Of a stretch of DNA of 64,000 bases, positions 43,638-53,379 are shown one piece after another (position 1 is the first letter of the stretch; each line of letters opens with the position of its first letter). Where the stretch lies: positions 310,001 to 374,000 of the forward strand of contig NZ_JAHYSS010000002.1 in assembly GCF_019802255.1 (NCBI RefSeq). Reading direction: 5' to 3'. The stretch is from Pedobacter polysacchareus (GTDB lineage Bacteria; Bacteroidota; Bacteroidia; Sphingobacteriales; Sphingobacteriaceae). A program made the position numbers and the translations under genes. Below the pieces are notes generated by a model. That model did not search any database. It saw only the letters and a list, made by a program, of their open reading frames with translations, and was not told the origin of the DNA.

Positions 43638-46600
43638 ATGACTAAACTACTACTAAAAATGACATGGCTCAGCTGTGCCATGTTATTCTGGAGCATCGGA
43701 GTCTTTGCCCAGACCGGTCGTACCGCAACAGGTACTGTAAAGGATGAGTCAGGCACACCCATGCCTGCAGTAAGCGTCCGGGTGAAAGAAACAAAAAAAT
43801 CAACCAGCACCAATTCAGAAGGAAAATTCTCTATTGAAGCAGTCGCTGGAAATACACTGGAATTCAGATACCTTGGCTACACCAGTAAAGAAGTCAAGGT
43901 AGGAGCTGATCTAGTGGTCAATGCAAGTTTAACACCTAGCAATAACGACTTAAAAGAAGTGACTGTAGAAGGTGCACTTGGGGTGAAAAAGATCGATAGA
44001 AACCTGGGTTATTCGGTAACTAAGATCAAAGGTGATGACATTACCCGTACCAATACCGTGAATCCGATTACAGGTTTACAAGGTAAGGTTGCCGGTGTGA
44101 ATATCAATGTGGTGGGAACTGCAGGGGTACAGACTTCTCCTTACATCCAGATCAGGGGAGCTAAAGTTTTAGGTAGCGGAGACAGACAAGCCAACAATCA
44201 GCCGATTTTTGTGGTTGATGGTCAGGTGATCACCAATAACATTGTTGGTGGTGATGCTGCTGATGGCGGTTCTCAGCTTAAAAACCTGAATCCGGATGAT
44301 TATGAGTCGATTACGATTTTGAAAGGTGCTGCGGCAACCACATTGTATGGTTCCAGAGGCTTGAACGGAGCAGTAGTGATCAATACTAAAAGAGGAAAAA
44401 GCGGACAGGGATTAGGTATTGAGGTGAGCAGTACTTATCAGGTGACTGATGTGTACAAAAGCTTCATGGACCTTCAGAATGATTATGGTATGGGGAGTTA
44501 CCTAAGCAGAGAAGGTGCATTCAGACCAGATGGTACGCAAAGTTTAACCACTGGTAACTGGGGGCCAAAATTCGACGGTAGGTTAGTGCCTGCTATTTAC
44601 AATCCATCAAAAAAGGTAGCTTATGAAGCGCAGCCAGACAATTGGAAAACCTTTTACCGCAATGGAAATTACATCAATAACAACGTTGCCTTAGGTGGAA
44701 GTACAGATAAGTTCAATTACCGTTTTTCCTATTCAAATACCAGCAATAAAGGTATACTTCCAAACAATGGACTGAAAAGAGATGCGATAGACCTTAAAAT
44801 TGGTGGAGAAATCAATAAGATCTTCTCTTCTGAAATGGGCTTAAGCTATGCAAATACGGTGACTAAGAATTATTACAACCAAAGTAGATATTCTACTTAT
44901 GGTGATAATGCATTGGCATTTAGTACCTATTATCTACCAAGGAATCTTGATTTTGCGGATTGGTATGCTGGATACCGAAATCCTGTAAACAATGAAATCT
45001 ATACGTATAGCAGACCTGGAGGTAATTTTGATGCGGTTGTTAATACTTTTTCAAGAATCGACAAAAAGAACTATACCAATAATGAAAACTCCTTATTAGG
45101 CTATCTTCAATTGAAAGCTCAGGTAAATCCATGGTTAGATTTTAGTGCAAGAGGTAACTTTAATTACCAGAAAAACTTTGCAGAAAATAAGGATTATGGA
45201 AATGAAAAGGATAACAAAGGTGGATATTATAGTGCAGGTGGTGGTTATTCAACAGACTATACCTTATTGTTCATGGGCCATGCCAATAAAGACATTAACG
45301 AAGACCTGAATGTTGATTTTAGATTGATCAATGAGATTTATGGAAATAAATTGGGAGAGACTTATAGTGCAGCTACCAGTGGTGGTTTAGCAGTGCCTAA
45401 TAACTTCTTCCTTGCCAACTCTATTAATCCGGTAGAAGGTGGTCCGGGTAATACCACAACCAGAAGATATGAACTTTCTTTACCTTCTTCCCTAACTATT
45501 GGTTTGGCAGGAGTAGTGAATTTTTCTTATAAAAAATACCTGAATTTAGAGCTTTCAGGACGTAATGACTGGATTTCAACCTTAACTTACCCGGTTATTG
45601 TTCCAGGTAAAAATAACAACTCCATATTTTATCCATCAGCAAACATATCTTATATCTTCTCTGATCATTTTAAAGATAAAATGCCTTCCTGGTTGTCATT
45701 TGGAAAGGTTAGAGCTTCCATTGCTTATGTAGGTAGTGCGGGTATTGCCAGGCCGTTTGATACTGGTGCTGGATATGCGCCAGGTACTATCGTAGATATC
45801 AATGGGAATACAGTGCCTATCGCAACGCAAATTAATGGTGATACTAAACCAAACTATGACCTTAAACCACAAAAACAACGCGAAATTGAATTTGGTACCA
45901 CCCTTTCATTCTTGAAAAATAGAATTGACCTTGATGTGGCCTGGTATAGAGGAAATACCTACAATCAACTCCTGAAACTTAATGGTGTTTATGAAACTGG
46001 TTATCCTAAATCTTTCTTTAATGCAGGAAATATTCAAAATCAAGGTTTTGAAGCAACAATTGGTGGCTCTCCGATCAGGTCGAAAGACTGGGGCTTAGAC
46101 CTATCCCTTAACCTTGCGCATAACAGAAGTAAGATCATCGAATTTGGTAAAGGCATCAAAGCATGGAACATTACAGGAGATTATGAAGGTGGACAAGTCT
46201 GGGCTTATGAAGGTGGCGATTTTGGAGTACTTGAAATGCGTGCCAATACTACAGTGAAAATTGATCCGGCAACAGGTTTTCCATTTATTATAAATGCGCC
46301 TAGATTGGCAAATGCAGACCCAAATGTGAAATATAATGTAGCCAACTATAACCTGGTTGACAATACGGATGCTGATCTGCCAAATGGAAGGTTACCAATC
46401 GGTAGAGTAGAGCCAAGCTTAACTGGTGGTTTCTCGGTAAATTTAAGGTACAAGAACTTTAGCCTGTTTACACAAATAGATGCTCGTTTTGGAGGTTATG
46501 TTTATTCAGAAACTTACGCGTATTCAATGGGTAATGGTGTGCCATTGGCCTCTTTAAAATATCGTGATCAGGCACATGGTGGTGTTGCCCGTATAGATTC

Positions 46601-47060
46601 TTATACCGGACAAACGGTGTATGATGGTGCAATTCCTGATGCTGTTTTTGCGGCTGGACAAATGAGTTTGATTGATCCAACTAAATCAATCGCCGGAATG
46701 ACTTTCAGAGATGCTTATGATCAAGGATTGGTAGAGCCATGGAAAGCTTCTGTTTATTATGCTTACACTAAAGGATGGCAGAATGCATTGAATAATTCAG
46801 ATGCCATCTCTAAAATGTCATGGATCATGATGCGTGAGGTGACCTTAGGTTACCAGATTCCATTCCAAATCCTGGATAAAGTGAAAATCAAAGGGGCCCG
46901 TATCAACTTTACAGCTAGAAATCTGGGTTACCTATACAACAGTTTAGTGGGTGGTCAGAATCCTGAATCTTTACAGAGTAATGATCCTTTTAGCCCATGG
47001 ATTACTGGTGGTGTTCCTTTTACCAGGAATTATGCAGTTTCCTTAAACGTTAAGTTCTAA
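43638..47060 (+). CDS. SusC/RagA family TonB-linked outer membrane transporter
   Basis: 1140 residues: a signal peptide (ending VFAQ), a carboxypeptidase-like N-terminal domain (~28-110, ATGTVKDESGTPMPAVSVRV), a plug (~115-240, with ITGLQGKVAGVNINVVGTAG and ESITILKGAAATTLYGSRGLNGAVVINTKRG) and a large barrel ending in YAVSLNVKF. With the SusD partner it forms a lidded glycan or peptide importer powered by TonB. No glycoside hydrolase or peptidase gene is attached, so the ligand is unknown. The SusD gene starts 18 nt downstream. Confidence 0.96.
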   Translation: MTKLLLKMTWLSCAMLFWSIGVFAQTGRTATGTVKDESGTPMPAVSVRVKETKKSTSTNSEGKFSIEAVAGNTLEFRYLGYTSKEVKVGADLVVNASLTPSNNDLKEVTVEGALGVKKIDRNLGYSVTKIKGDDITRTNTVNPITGLQGKVAGVNINVVGTAGVQTSPYIQIRGAKVLGSGDRQANNQPIFVVDGQVITNNIVGGDAADGGSQLKNLNPDDYESITILKGAAATTLYGSRGLNGAVVINTKRGKSGQGLGIEVSSTYQVTDVYKSFMDLQNDYGMGSYLSREGAFRPDGTQSLTTGNWGPKFDGRLVPAIYNPSKKVAYEAQPDNWKTFYRNGNYINNNVALGGSTDKFNYRFSYSNTSNKGILPNNGLKRDAIDLKIGGEINKIFSSEMGLSYANTVTKNYYNQSRYSTYGDNALAFSTYYLPRNLDFADWYAGYRNPVNNEIYTYSRPGGNFDAVVNTFSRIDKKNYTNNENSLLGYLQLKAQVNPWLDFSARGNFNYQKNFAENKDYGNEKDNKGGYYSAGGGYSTDYTLLFMGHANKDINEDLNVDFRLINEIYGNKLGETYSAATSGGLAVPNNFFLANSINPVEGGPGNTTTRRYELSLPSSLTIGLAGVVNFSYKKYLNLELSGRNDWISTLTYPVIVPGKNNNSIFYPSANISYIFSDHFKDKMPSWLSFGKVRASIAYVGSAGIARPFDTGAGYAPGTIVDINGNTVPIATQINGDTKPNYDLKPQKQREIEFGTTLSFLKNRIDLDVAWYRGNTYNQLLKLNGVYETGYPKSFFNAGNIQNQGFEATIGGSPIRSKDWGLDLSLNLAHNRSKIIEFGKGIKAWNITGDYEGGQVWAYEGGDFGVLEMRANTTVKIDPATGFPFIINAPRLANADPNVKYNVANYNLVDNTDADLPNGRLPIGRVEPSLTGGFSVNLRYKNFSLFTQIDARFGGYVYSETYAYSMGNGVPLASLKYRDQAHGGVARIDSYTGQTVYDGAIPDAVFAAGQMSLIDPTKSIAGMTFRDAYDQGLVEPWKASVYYAYTKGWQNALNNSDAISKMSWIMMREVTLGYQIPFQILDKVKIKGARINFTARNLGYLYNSLVGGQNPESLQSNDPFSPWITGGVPFTRNYAVSLNVKF

Positions 47061-47078
47061 TCCCTAAAAATTAAACAA

Positions 47079-48887
47079 ATGAAAAAGAAACAACTATATA
47101 TATTGGGCCTGATTGTCTTCGCATCGCTTGGGCAGTCTTGTAAAAAACACATGATTGAGCTCAATACAAGACCTGATACACTGGAAGATGTGGATCCAAA
47201 GTTCTTGTTCACTTCTACGGTTCAGGACATCAATTACAATGGAAGAGATAAAATCATTAACAGATACACCATCATGTCATACATGCAGTATATCGTTAGA
47301 GATGGTGCTGATGTTGATCTTTCTGGATTGTACTGGGCTTCTGGAGCTGCAAAAGGTGGAACTCCACCGGTAGCTTCCTATTATGAAGATTATTATAAAG
47401 TAGTAGGTGTAGGGCTCAACAGGTTACTGGCCAAAATTGAAGTGATGCCGGAAGATCAGAAGATCAGATATGAAAATCTAAAAGCTTTGAGCCAGATTAC
47501 GGACGTTTATCAGGCATGGAGAGCGGTGGATTTATTTGGTGCAATGCCTTACGATCAGGCTTTTCAGGATCTAAAATATCCAAACCCTATTTACGAATAT
47601 GATTATGACCTGTACAAAAAATTCGACGCCAAATTAAAAACGGCAGCTACAGCGATTAAGAACATCCCGGGCAACCAGGTAGATATGGCCCTTAATGATT
47701 TGTTCTATAACGGCGATATGACCAAATGGTTGAAATTTGCAAATACTTTGCGCATCAAGATCGCGCAGCGTTATGAAAAGAGGGATCCTGCAAATCTTGA
47801 GGCAGTGCTATTGGATATACAGAATAACTTCAGTGGTCAGCTGATTGGTACTTACGAAGAATCTTTTGGAATCAACCATACTAAAGATTGGAACAATAAC
47901 GTGGATGATCTTAACCAGATCAAGACCTCTTATAATGCTGCCTATCCTTTCGTGGAGTTCTTGAAATCAACAAGAGATCCAAGATTGGCGGTATTGGTTC
48001 GCGAAAATCAATTGGGAACGAATAATCCAGCTTATAACAGCTTAGTGGCAATCGCTACCCCAGCTACTTTGGCGAAATTGGCTACCCCTGAATATCAACA
48101 GCGTTATTATGGTAAACATACCTTCCCTGCGTCGCAGTCGGCAGCTTATGGACCAACAGGTGCAGGTCGTTTCCAAACATTTGCAACGACAAGTAACTCG
48201 GTTAATTTAACTTATCAGTCGCTGATTCAAGGTCGCTATTTCGTGAAGAATAGTGGTTTTAAAGTTGACGTTCCAGATCCACTATTGAATACCAATGATA
48301 AACTGGTTGCTGGTGGTTTACTGAAATATAAATCGTTATTCATCAGCTACGCAGAAACTTGCTTCATGATGGCCGAGATTGCTGCAAAAAAAGGTGCTGC
48401 AGTTTTAGGAAAAGATGCTGCAACCTGGTACAATGCTGGTGTTACCGCTTCATTTGATCAATACAAAAGAGTGGGAACTGACATCAGTGTACCTTATGCT
48501 ACAACCCTTGATATGGGAGATTATCTAACCCGTTTCCCTTACCGTGGTTTAGAAAGCATCTATTCTCAAGCTTGGGTACATTACCTGGCGCAGCCAGAAG
48601 AAGCCTGGGCGATGTGGAAAAGAACGGGATATCCGCAGTCTAAAGATTTCAGACCTGGACAACCAACTACTCCTGGGAATATTGGAGATGGTACTGGGAT
48701 TGCCTATCTGGAAAACCTTTGGAATGGTAATGAGAACCTGATTAGGCCAAGAAGAGGTGTGCTTCCTGGTTCTGACCTGAATAGTGATAATAAATTTAAA
48801 GCAGTTGCCGATATGAAAGCCAAAGATCCGGCTTATGGTAACGATATCAACGATGCCAAAGGAAGAATCTGGTGGGATAAACAATAA
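47079..48887 (+). CDS. SusD/RagB family nutrient-binding outer membrane lipoprotein
   Basis: 602 residues with lipobox LGQSC (Cys21), so a surface lipoprotein that lids the SusC channel. It belongs to the SusD-like_2 branch: ALSQITDVYQAWRAVDLFGAMPYDQAFQ, LNDLFYNGDMTKWLKFANTLRIKIAQRY, SYAETCFMMAEIAAKKG and the C-terminal GLESIYSQAWVHYLAQPEEAWAMWKRTGYP pattern fit helical TPR-like segments and the family end. Co-transcribed with SusC, with a terminator 27 nt after the stop. Confidence 0.95.
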   Translation: MKKKQLYILGLIVFASLGQSCKKHMIELNTRPDTLEDVDPKFLFTSTVQDINYNGRDKIINRYTIMSYMQYIVRDGADVDLSGLYWASGAAKGGTPPVASYYEDYYKVVGVGLNRLLAKIEVMPEDQKIRYENLKALSQITDVYQAWRAVDLFGAMPYDQAFQDLKYPNPIYEYDYDLYKKFDAKLKTAATAIKNIPGNQVDMALNDLFYNGDMTKWLKFANTLRIKIAQRYEKRDPANLEAVLLDIQNNFSGQLIGTYEESFGINHTKDWNNNVDDLNQIKTSYNAAYPFVEFLKSTRDPRLAVLVRENQLGTNNPAYNSLVAIATPATLAKLATPEYQQRYYGKHTFPASQSAAYGPTGAGRFQTFATTSNSVNLTYQSLIQGRYFVKNSGFKVDVPDPLLNTNDKLVAGGLLKYKSLFISYAETCFMMAEIAAKKGAAVLGKDAATWYNAGVTASFDQYKRVGTDISVPYATTLDMGDYLTRFPYRGLESIYSQAWVHYLAQPEEAWAMWKRTGYPQSKDFRPGQPTTPGNIGDGTGIAYLENLWNGNENLIRPRRGVLPGSDLNSDNKFKAVADMKAKDPAYGNDINDAKGRIWWDKQ

Positions 48888-48913
48888 TAAATAGTTAGGA
48901 TAAGTTAGTGTTT

Positions 48914-48947
48914 GGCTGCCCGATTTTATTGGGCAGCCTTTTTTTTC
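48914..48947 (+). terminator. terminator after the SusD gene
   Basis: GGCTGCCC (48914-48921) pairs with GGGCAGCC (48931-48938), followed by eight T. It closes the ROK-SusCD block before gldF. Confidence 0.9.
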
Positions 48948-48986
48948 TCTTAAATTTTCTAACTTCGGCTTCGTTAATCCAAATGA

Positions 48987-49715
48987 ATGTACGCGGTATT
49001 TAAAAGAGAGTTATTTAGTTTATTGAATTCATTGATGGCCTATATTACCATCGGTGTTTTTTTACTGGCATCCGGTTTATTGCTGTGGTTTTTTCCAGAT
49101 ACTTCTATCCTGGAATACGGGTATTCAGAACTGAATGGATTTTTCAATCTGGCTCCCTTTTTATTCCTTTTTCTTATTCCTGCGATGACCATGCGTTCTT
49201 TTGCAGAGGAAAGAAGGGAAGGGACTTATATCTTATTGGCTACCCGACCGGTGACCGACTGGCAGATCATTTTTGCAAAATACCTGGCCTGTTTCGTGCT
49301 GGTCATTTTCGCTTTATTACCTACCTTGATTTATTCGTATTCCATTGCTGAACTGGCCCTGCCAAAAGGAAATATAGATACGGGGGCTATTATCGGTTCC
49401 TATATCGGTTTATTGTTATTGGGAGCGGCATTTGTCTCCATTGGGATTTTCGCCTCTTCGCTCACTAAAAACCAGGTGGTCGCTTTTGCGCTTTCTGTGT
49501 TTATCTGTTTCTTTGCTTACAGTGGATTTGAGGCGATGAGTCAGGTATTTGGCCTTCGCGCAATTGAAAATATATTGCTCAGTTTGAGTGTGAATGAGCA
49601 TTATCAATCCATGAGCAGGGGCGTATTGGATACACGGGATCTGGTTTACTTCCTGACTTTTATCATCGCTTTTCTAGGTTTAACCAAATTGGTGATCGGA
49701 GGTAGAAAATGGTAA
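48987..49715 (+). CDS. gldF: gliding-type ABC transporter permease subunit GldF
   Basis: 242 residues with six membrane helices: FSLLNSLMAYITIGVFLLASGLLLWFF, then APFLFLFLIPAMTMRSFAEERREGTYILLATRPVTDWQI, the ABC-2 signature region, and later helices. In Flavobacterium GldF works with GldA and GldG and is needed for gliding and associated secretion; in non-motile relatives the role is unclear. gldG overlaps its end by 7 bp. The partner ATPase gene gldA lies about 8 kb upstream on the same strand. Confidence 0.93.
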   Translation: MYAVFKRELFSLLNSLMAYITIGVFLLASGLLLWFFPDTSILEYGYSELNGFFNLAPFLFLFLIPAMTMRSFAEERREGTYILLATRPVTDWQIIFAKYLACFVLVIFALLPTLIYSYSIAELALPKGNIDTGAIIGSYIGLLLLGAAFVSIGIFASSLTKNQVVAFALSVFICFFAYSGFEAMSQVFGLRAIENILLSLSVNEHYQSMSRGVLDTRDLVYFLTFIIAFLGLTKLVIGGRKW

Positions 49716-51385
49716 TTAATCAACGTAAAATTGGAAGTATTGCGGTTTTTATTGTCGCTTTGGTTTTAGTCAATGTCCTGGCGCAATACCTATATACCCG
49801 TATCGATTTTACTAAAGAAAAACGATATACCTTAACGCCAAAATCAAAGGAGATCCTTAAAAACATTAAACAGCCAATTACGATTACGGTATTCCTGGAT
49901 GGCGATTTACCGGCTCCTTTTAAAAGGTTAAGGAATGCCACCAAAGACTTGCTTGCTGATTATAAAGCAGAAGCTGGGCAGGAAATTAAAGTGATCTTTA
50001 AAGATCCGATTTCAGGGCTGTCTATCGCAGATCAGGATACGGTGATCAACCACTTATATAGTGCAGGGATTGAACCTACTACCATCAACATAAAAAATGA
50101 TGCAGGTTTTGCACAGAAAATAGTCTTTCCGATGGCCATGCTGGAAAGCCCAGATAGGCAGTTACCGGTAAAGCTGCTGCAGAATTTAGGGGCAACCGGT
50201 GGTTATGAGGAGAACATCAACAACTCGATTCAAAATTTAGAATACCTCTTTACCTCTGCGATTCAGCAAGTGCTTTCTTCGGAACATCCCCGGATTGGTT
50301 TCACCGAAGGGAACGGAGAATTGACTGACTTGATGTTAAATGATGCGATCACCAGTCTTTCCGATAGCTATGAAGTAGGCAGGGTAAACCTCAATACCAT
50401 TGATGCTGCGGGATTGGACAAGTTGAAAACATTGATCATTGCCAAGCCTCAGCAGGAATTTACGGAAGCTGAAAAGTACAAAATCAATTATTTTGTGATG
50501 AAGGGTGGCCGGGTAGTCTGGGCAATCGATCAGGTGAGTGCCGATCTGGACAGCCTGAAAGGTTCCGGAGAACAGCTGGCTTTTAATAAAAAACTAAACC
50601 TGGACGACATGCTGTTCATGTTTGGTTCAAGAATCAATTACAACCTGATTGCCGATGCCAATTGTGCCGAAATTCCATTGAGTATGGGTGGGAATGGTCA
50701 GATTGAAATGGCTCCCTGGGTTTATTATCCATTGATCCAGCCGGATACCTCACATAACCTCGTTAAAAATATTGATGTCATCAGAGGGGAATTTGTCAGC
50801 ACGATAGATACCATTGCAGTGAAAGGATTAAAGAAAACGGTGATTTTACATTCTTCTCCTTTTAATAAGGTATTCAATGCGCCTAAATTGTTGTCTTTAC
50901 AAATGGTGGCAGAGCAACCGGATCCACGTGATTATGCAAGCAAACCCCAGGCATTGGGCGTATTGATTGAAGGCAGCTTTCCTTCTGTGTTTTTAAACCG
51001 TTCTGTTCCGGCAGGGATCACTGGAAGCTACCCGCTTCCGGCAGTAAGCAAGCCAACCAAAATGATTGTGATCGGCGACGGTGATGTCTTCAAAAATCAA
51101 ATCAGCAGTAAGGACGGTTCTGCATTTCCGTTGGGCTTCGACCGATACACGCAAAAAAACTACGGAAATAAAGCTTTGCTCCTAAATATCGCAGATTACC
51201 TGTCAAATGATGATCATCTAATCGCTTTGAGAAATAAAGAGGTTAAGATCAGACTGTTGGATAAGGCGAAACTGCGTACAGAAAAACTTCAATGGCAATT
51301 GGTCAATATGGCTTTGCCATTATTATTGTTAATATCGTTCGCGATTTTTCAACATTATTACCGCAAGTATAAGTATGCGAGGTAA
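49709..51385 (+). CDS. gldG: gliding-type ABC transporter auxiliary/substrate-binding subunit GldG
   Basis: 558 residues with an N-terminal membrane helix (IAVFIVALVLVNVLAQYLYTRI), a large extracytoplasmic part of the ABC_transp_aux type (YTLTPKSKEILKNIKQPITITVFLDGDLPAPFKRL, GFTEGNGELTDL, MKGGRVVWAIDQVSAD, KPTKMIVIGDGDVFKNQI) and a C-terminal helix (MALPLLLLISFAIFQHYY). It fits GldG in length and topology. Overlaps gldF by 7 bp, so the two are translated together; dnaN follows 34 nt later. Confidence 0.93.
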   Translation: MVINQRKIGSIAVFIVALVLVNVLAQYLYTRIDFTKEKRYTLTPKSKEILKNIKQPITITVFLDGDLPAPFKRLRNATKDLLADYKAEAGQEIKVIFKDPISGLSIADQDTVINHLYSAGIEPTTINIKNDAGFAQKIVFPMAMLESPDRQLPVKLLQNLGATGGYEENINNSIQNLEYLFTSAIQQVLSSEHPRIGFTEGNGELTDLMLNDAITSLSDSYEVGRVNLNTIDAAGLDKLKTLIIAKPQQEFTEAEKYKINYFVMKGGRVVWAIDQVSADLDSLKGSGEQLAFNKKLNLDDMLFMFGSRINYNLIADANCAEIPLSMGGNGQIEMAPWVYYPLIQPDTSHNLVKNIDVIRGEFVSTIDTIAVKGLKKTVILHSSPFNKVFNAPKLLSLQMVAEQPDPRDYASKPQALGVLIEGSFPSVFLNRSVPAGITGSYPLPAVSKPTKMIVIGDGDVFKNQISSKDGSAFPLGFDRYTQKNYGNKALLLNIADYLSNDDHLIALRNKEVKIRLLDKAKLRTEKLQWQLVNMALPLLLLISFAIFQHYYRKYKYAR

Positions 51386-51391
51386 TTTTTA

Positions 51392-51399
51392 TATTTTTG
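51392..51399 (+). promoter_or_regulatory. candidate -7 element of dnaN
   Basis: TATTTTTG is an exact TAnnTTTG match 20 nt before the dnaN ATG and just past the gldG stop. The -33 region does not contain TTG. Confidence 0.4.
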
Positions 51400-51419
51400 A
51401 GAACTGACAAGATCATACT

Positions 51420-52544
51420 ATGAGATTTATTGTATCCACATCAACGTTATTAAAACATTTGCAAACAGTAAACGGTGCGTCAAGCAGCAGTACTGTATTG
51501 CCGATATTGGAGAATTTCCTTTTTGAAATTAAAGATGGAAGTTTAACCATCTCTGCCACTGATTTACAAACCAGCATGACCACCTCTTTACCGGTTGAGT
51601 CTAAAGAAGGCGGAAAAGTAGCTGTGCCAGCAAAAATACTTTTAGACACATTAAAAACATTACCAGACCAGCCGATCTCTTTCAATATTGACGACAACAC
51701 TTTCTCTATTGAAATCAGCGCAGGTGACGGTAAATATAAACTAAGCGGAGAAAATGGGGACGATTTCCCGAAAATTCCGGTAGTAGAAAATGCTTCATCG
51801 GTAAACCTTCCTGCTTCCGTATTGACAGAAGCAATTACCAAAACCATTTTTGCAGTCAGCAGCGACGAGTTACGTCCAGCAATGACAGGTGTATATTGTC
51901 AGTTATCTGAGCAGCACATCACTTTTGTAGCTACTGATGCACATAAATTGGTAAGATATAGAAGAATGGACAGTAAAGGCGAAAAAGCTTCTTCTTTCAT
52001 CCTTCCTAAAAAAGCATTGACTTTATTAAAAGCAGCATTGCCATCTACAGATGTGAATGTTTCTGTGGATTATAATGCCACCAGTGCTTTCTTTAAATTT
52101 GAAAACATCAACCTGGTTTGTCGCCTGATTGATGAGCGTTACCCAGATTATGAAGCGGTAATTCCTGCGAATAACCCTAATAAACTGATCATCGACCGCG
52201 CTTTGTTCTTAAATACCTTGCGTAGGGTGGTGATTTTTGCCAACAAAACTACACATCAGGTACGTTTAAAAATCAATGGTTCTGAGCTGAATATCTCTTC
52301 TGAGGATTTAGATTTCGCCAATGAAGCACATGAGCGTTTGAGCTGTCAGTATGAAGGGGAAGATTTAGAAATTGGTTTCAACGCCCGTTTCTTAATTGAG
52401 ATGCTGAGCAACTTAAGTGGTGAAGAAGTGACTTTAGAACTTTCTACACCTAACCGTGCAGGATTGTTAATTCCACACACAAATGACGAGAACGAAGATG
52501 TGCTGATGTTGGTGATGCCAGTGATGCTGAACAACTACAACTAG
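51420..52544 (+). CDS. dnaN: DNA polymerase III beta subunit (sliding clamp)
   Basis: 374 residues, the usual length. It begins MRFIVSTSTLLKHLQTVNGASSSSTVLPILENFLF and contains DELRPAMTGVYCQL, FVATDAHKLVRYRR, CRLIDERYPDYEAVIP and the C-terminal LMLVMPVMLNNYN, which match the three repeated clamp domains. The dimeric ring tethers DNA polymerase III during replication. There is no dnaA or DnaA-box cluster here, so this is not evidence of the origin. A terminator follows. Confidence 0.97.
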   Translation: MRFIVSTSTLLKHLQTVNGASSSSTVLPILENFLFEIKDGSLTISATDLQTSMTTSLPVESKEGGKVAVPAKILLDTLKTLPDQPISFNIDDNTFSIEISAGDGKYKLSGENGDDFPKIPVVENASSVNLPASVLTEAITKTIFAVSSDELRPAMTGVYCQLSEQHITFVATDAHKLVRYRRMDSKGEKASSFILPKKALTLLKAALPSTDVNVSVDYNATSAFFKFENINLVCRLIDERYPDYEAVIPANNPNKLIIDRALFLNTLRRVVIFANKTTHQVRLKINGSELNISSEDLDFANEAHERLSCQYEGEDLEIGFNARFLIEMLSNLSGEEVTLELSTPNRAGLLIPHTNDENEDVLMLVMPVMLNNYN

Positions 52545-52564
52545 AATTATCTTAAAGTATAATG

Positions 52565-52596
52565 AGAGGCCTGGTATTTTATCAGGCCTTCTTTTT
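52565..52596 (+). terminator. terminator after dnaN
   Basis: AGGCCTG (52567-52573) pairs with CAGGCCT (52583-52589) around an AT-rich loop, followed by TCTTTTT. Confidence 0.78.
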
Positions 52597-52694
52597 GCAA
52601 AATTCTCAGAAGAACCACGGAATTTATTCTGTCACAGCTAACTAATTATTGAATACTAAAATTTAAAATAGGATGTTTATTAACATGTTATTCT

Positions 52695-52702
52695 TAATTT
52701 TG
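52695..52702 (+). promoter_or_regulatory. candidate -7 element of the DedA gene
   Basis: TAATTTTG is an exact TAnnTTTG match, 17 nt before the TTG start codon at 52720. No clear -33 TTG. Confidence 0.42.
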
Positions 52703-52719
52703 GGCTTAAACTATACGAT

Positions 52720-53379
52720 TTGGAACTTTTATCACAACTAGTAGATTTTATATTGCATACCGATAAGGCTTTAGTACAGCTGGTAAGCGATTATAAAACA
52801 TGGACTTACCTTATTTTATTCTTGATTATTTTCGCGGAAACCGGATTTGTAGTGACCCCATTTTTACCTGGTGACTCGATGTTGTTTGCCGTTGGCGCAT
52901 TGATCGCAAAAGGCGGAACCGGTCTTGACATCTGGATCATGTTCCTGCTCCTCACCATTGCTGCAATTGCTGGAAACAGCTTGAATTACAGATTGGGCAG
53001 TTATTTCGGTATTAAAGTATTTAAAGAAGGAAATAAAATCCTGAAACTGGAATACTATAATAAATCTCATGAGTTTTTTGAGAAGCATGGTGGTAAAGCA
53101 ATTATTTTTAGCCGCTTTCTTCCGATCTTCAGAACAATAGCTCCTTTCGTTGCTGGTGTTGCTAAAATGCCTTTCGGCAGATTTACCTATTATAACGTAG
53201 TGGGTGGTATTGGCTGGATCTTCAGTTTACTTTTTGCGGGTTTCTTGCTTGGACAAATTCCAATCATCAGAGATAACTTTTCAATTGTGATCATTACGAT
53301 TGCTGTAGTGACCTTCGGTCCGGTTATTTATGCTGCGATTAAAAGCAGAATTAAACCTAAAGATATTTTAAAGGACTAA
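52720..53379 (+). CDS. DedA family membrane protein (TTG start)
   Basis: 219 residues starting at a TTG; the encoded start ELLSQLVDFILHTDKALVQLV matches the usual beginning of the family, and no ATG lies nearby in frame. Family signatures are FAETGFVVTPFLPGDSMLFAVGAL and the F-x3-G-G pattern FEKHGGKAIIFSRFLPIFRTIAPFVAGVAKMP. Several DedA proteins are lipid-carrier flippases or transporters needed for envelope homeostasis. Its stop overlaps that of the opposing phospholipase-C-like gene by 4 bp. Confidence 0.93.
   Translation: MELLSQLVDFILHTDKALVQLVSDYKTWTYLILFLIIFAETGFVVTPFLPGDSMLFAVGALIAKGGTGLDIWIMFLLLTIAAIAGNSLNYRLGSYFGIKVFKEGNKILKLEYYNKSHEFFEKHGGKAIIFSRFLPIFRTIAPFVAGVAKMPFGRFTYYNVVGGIGWIFSLLFAGFLLGQIPIIRDNFSIVIITIAVVTFGPVIYAAIKSRIKPKDILKD

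Noticed and set aside
42379..48887. Complete polysaccharide utilisation locus
   Set aside because: No glycoside hydrolase, polysaccharide lyase, sulfatase or hybrid two-component regulator accompanies the SusC/SusD pair.
51420..52544. dnaN as a sign of the replication origin
   Set aside because: No dnaA, gyrB or clustered DnaA boxes nearby; dnaN is not a reliable origin marker in Bacteroidota.
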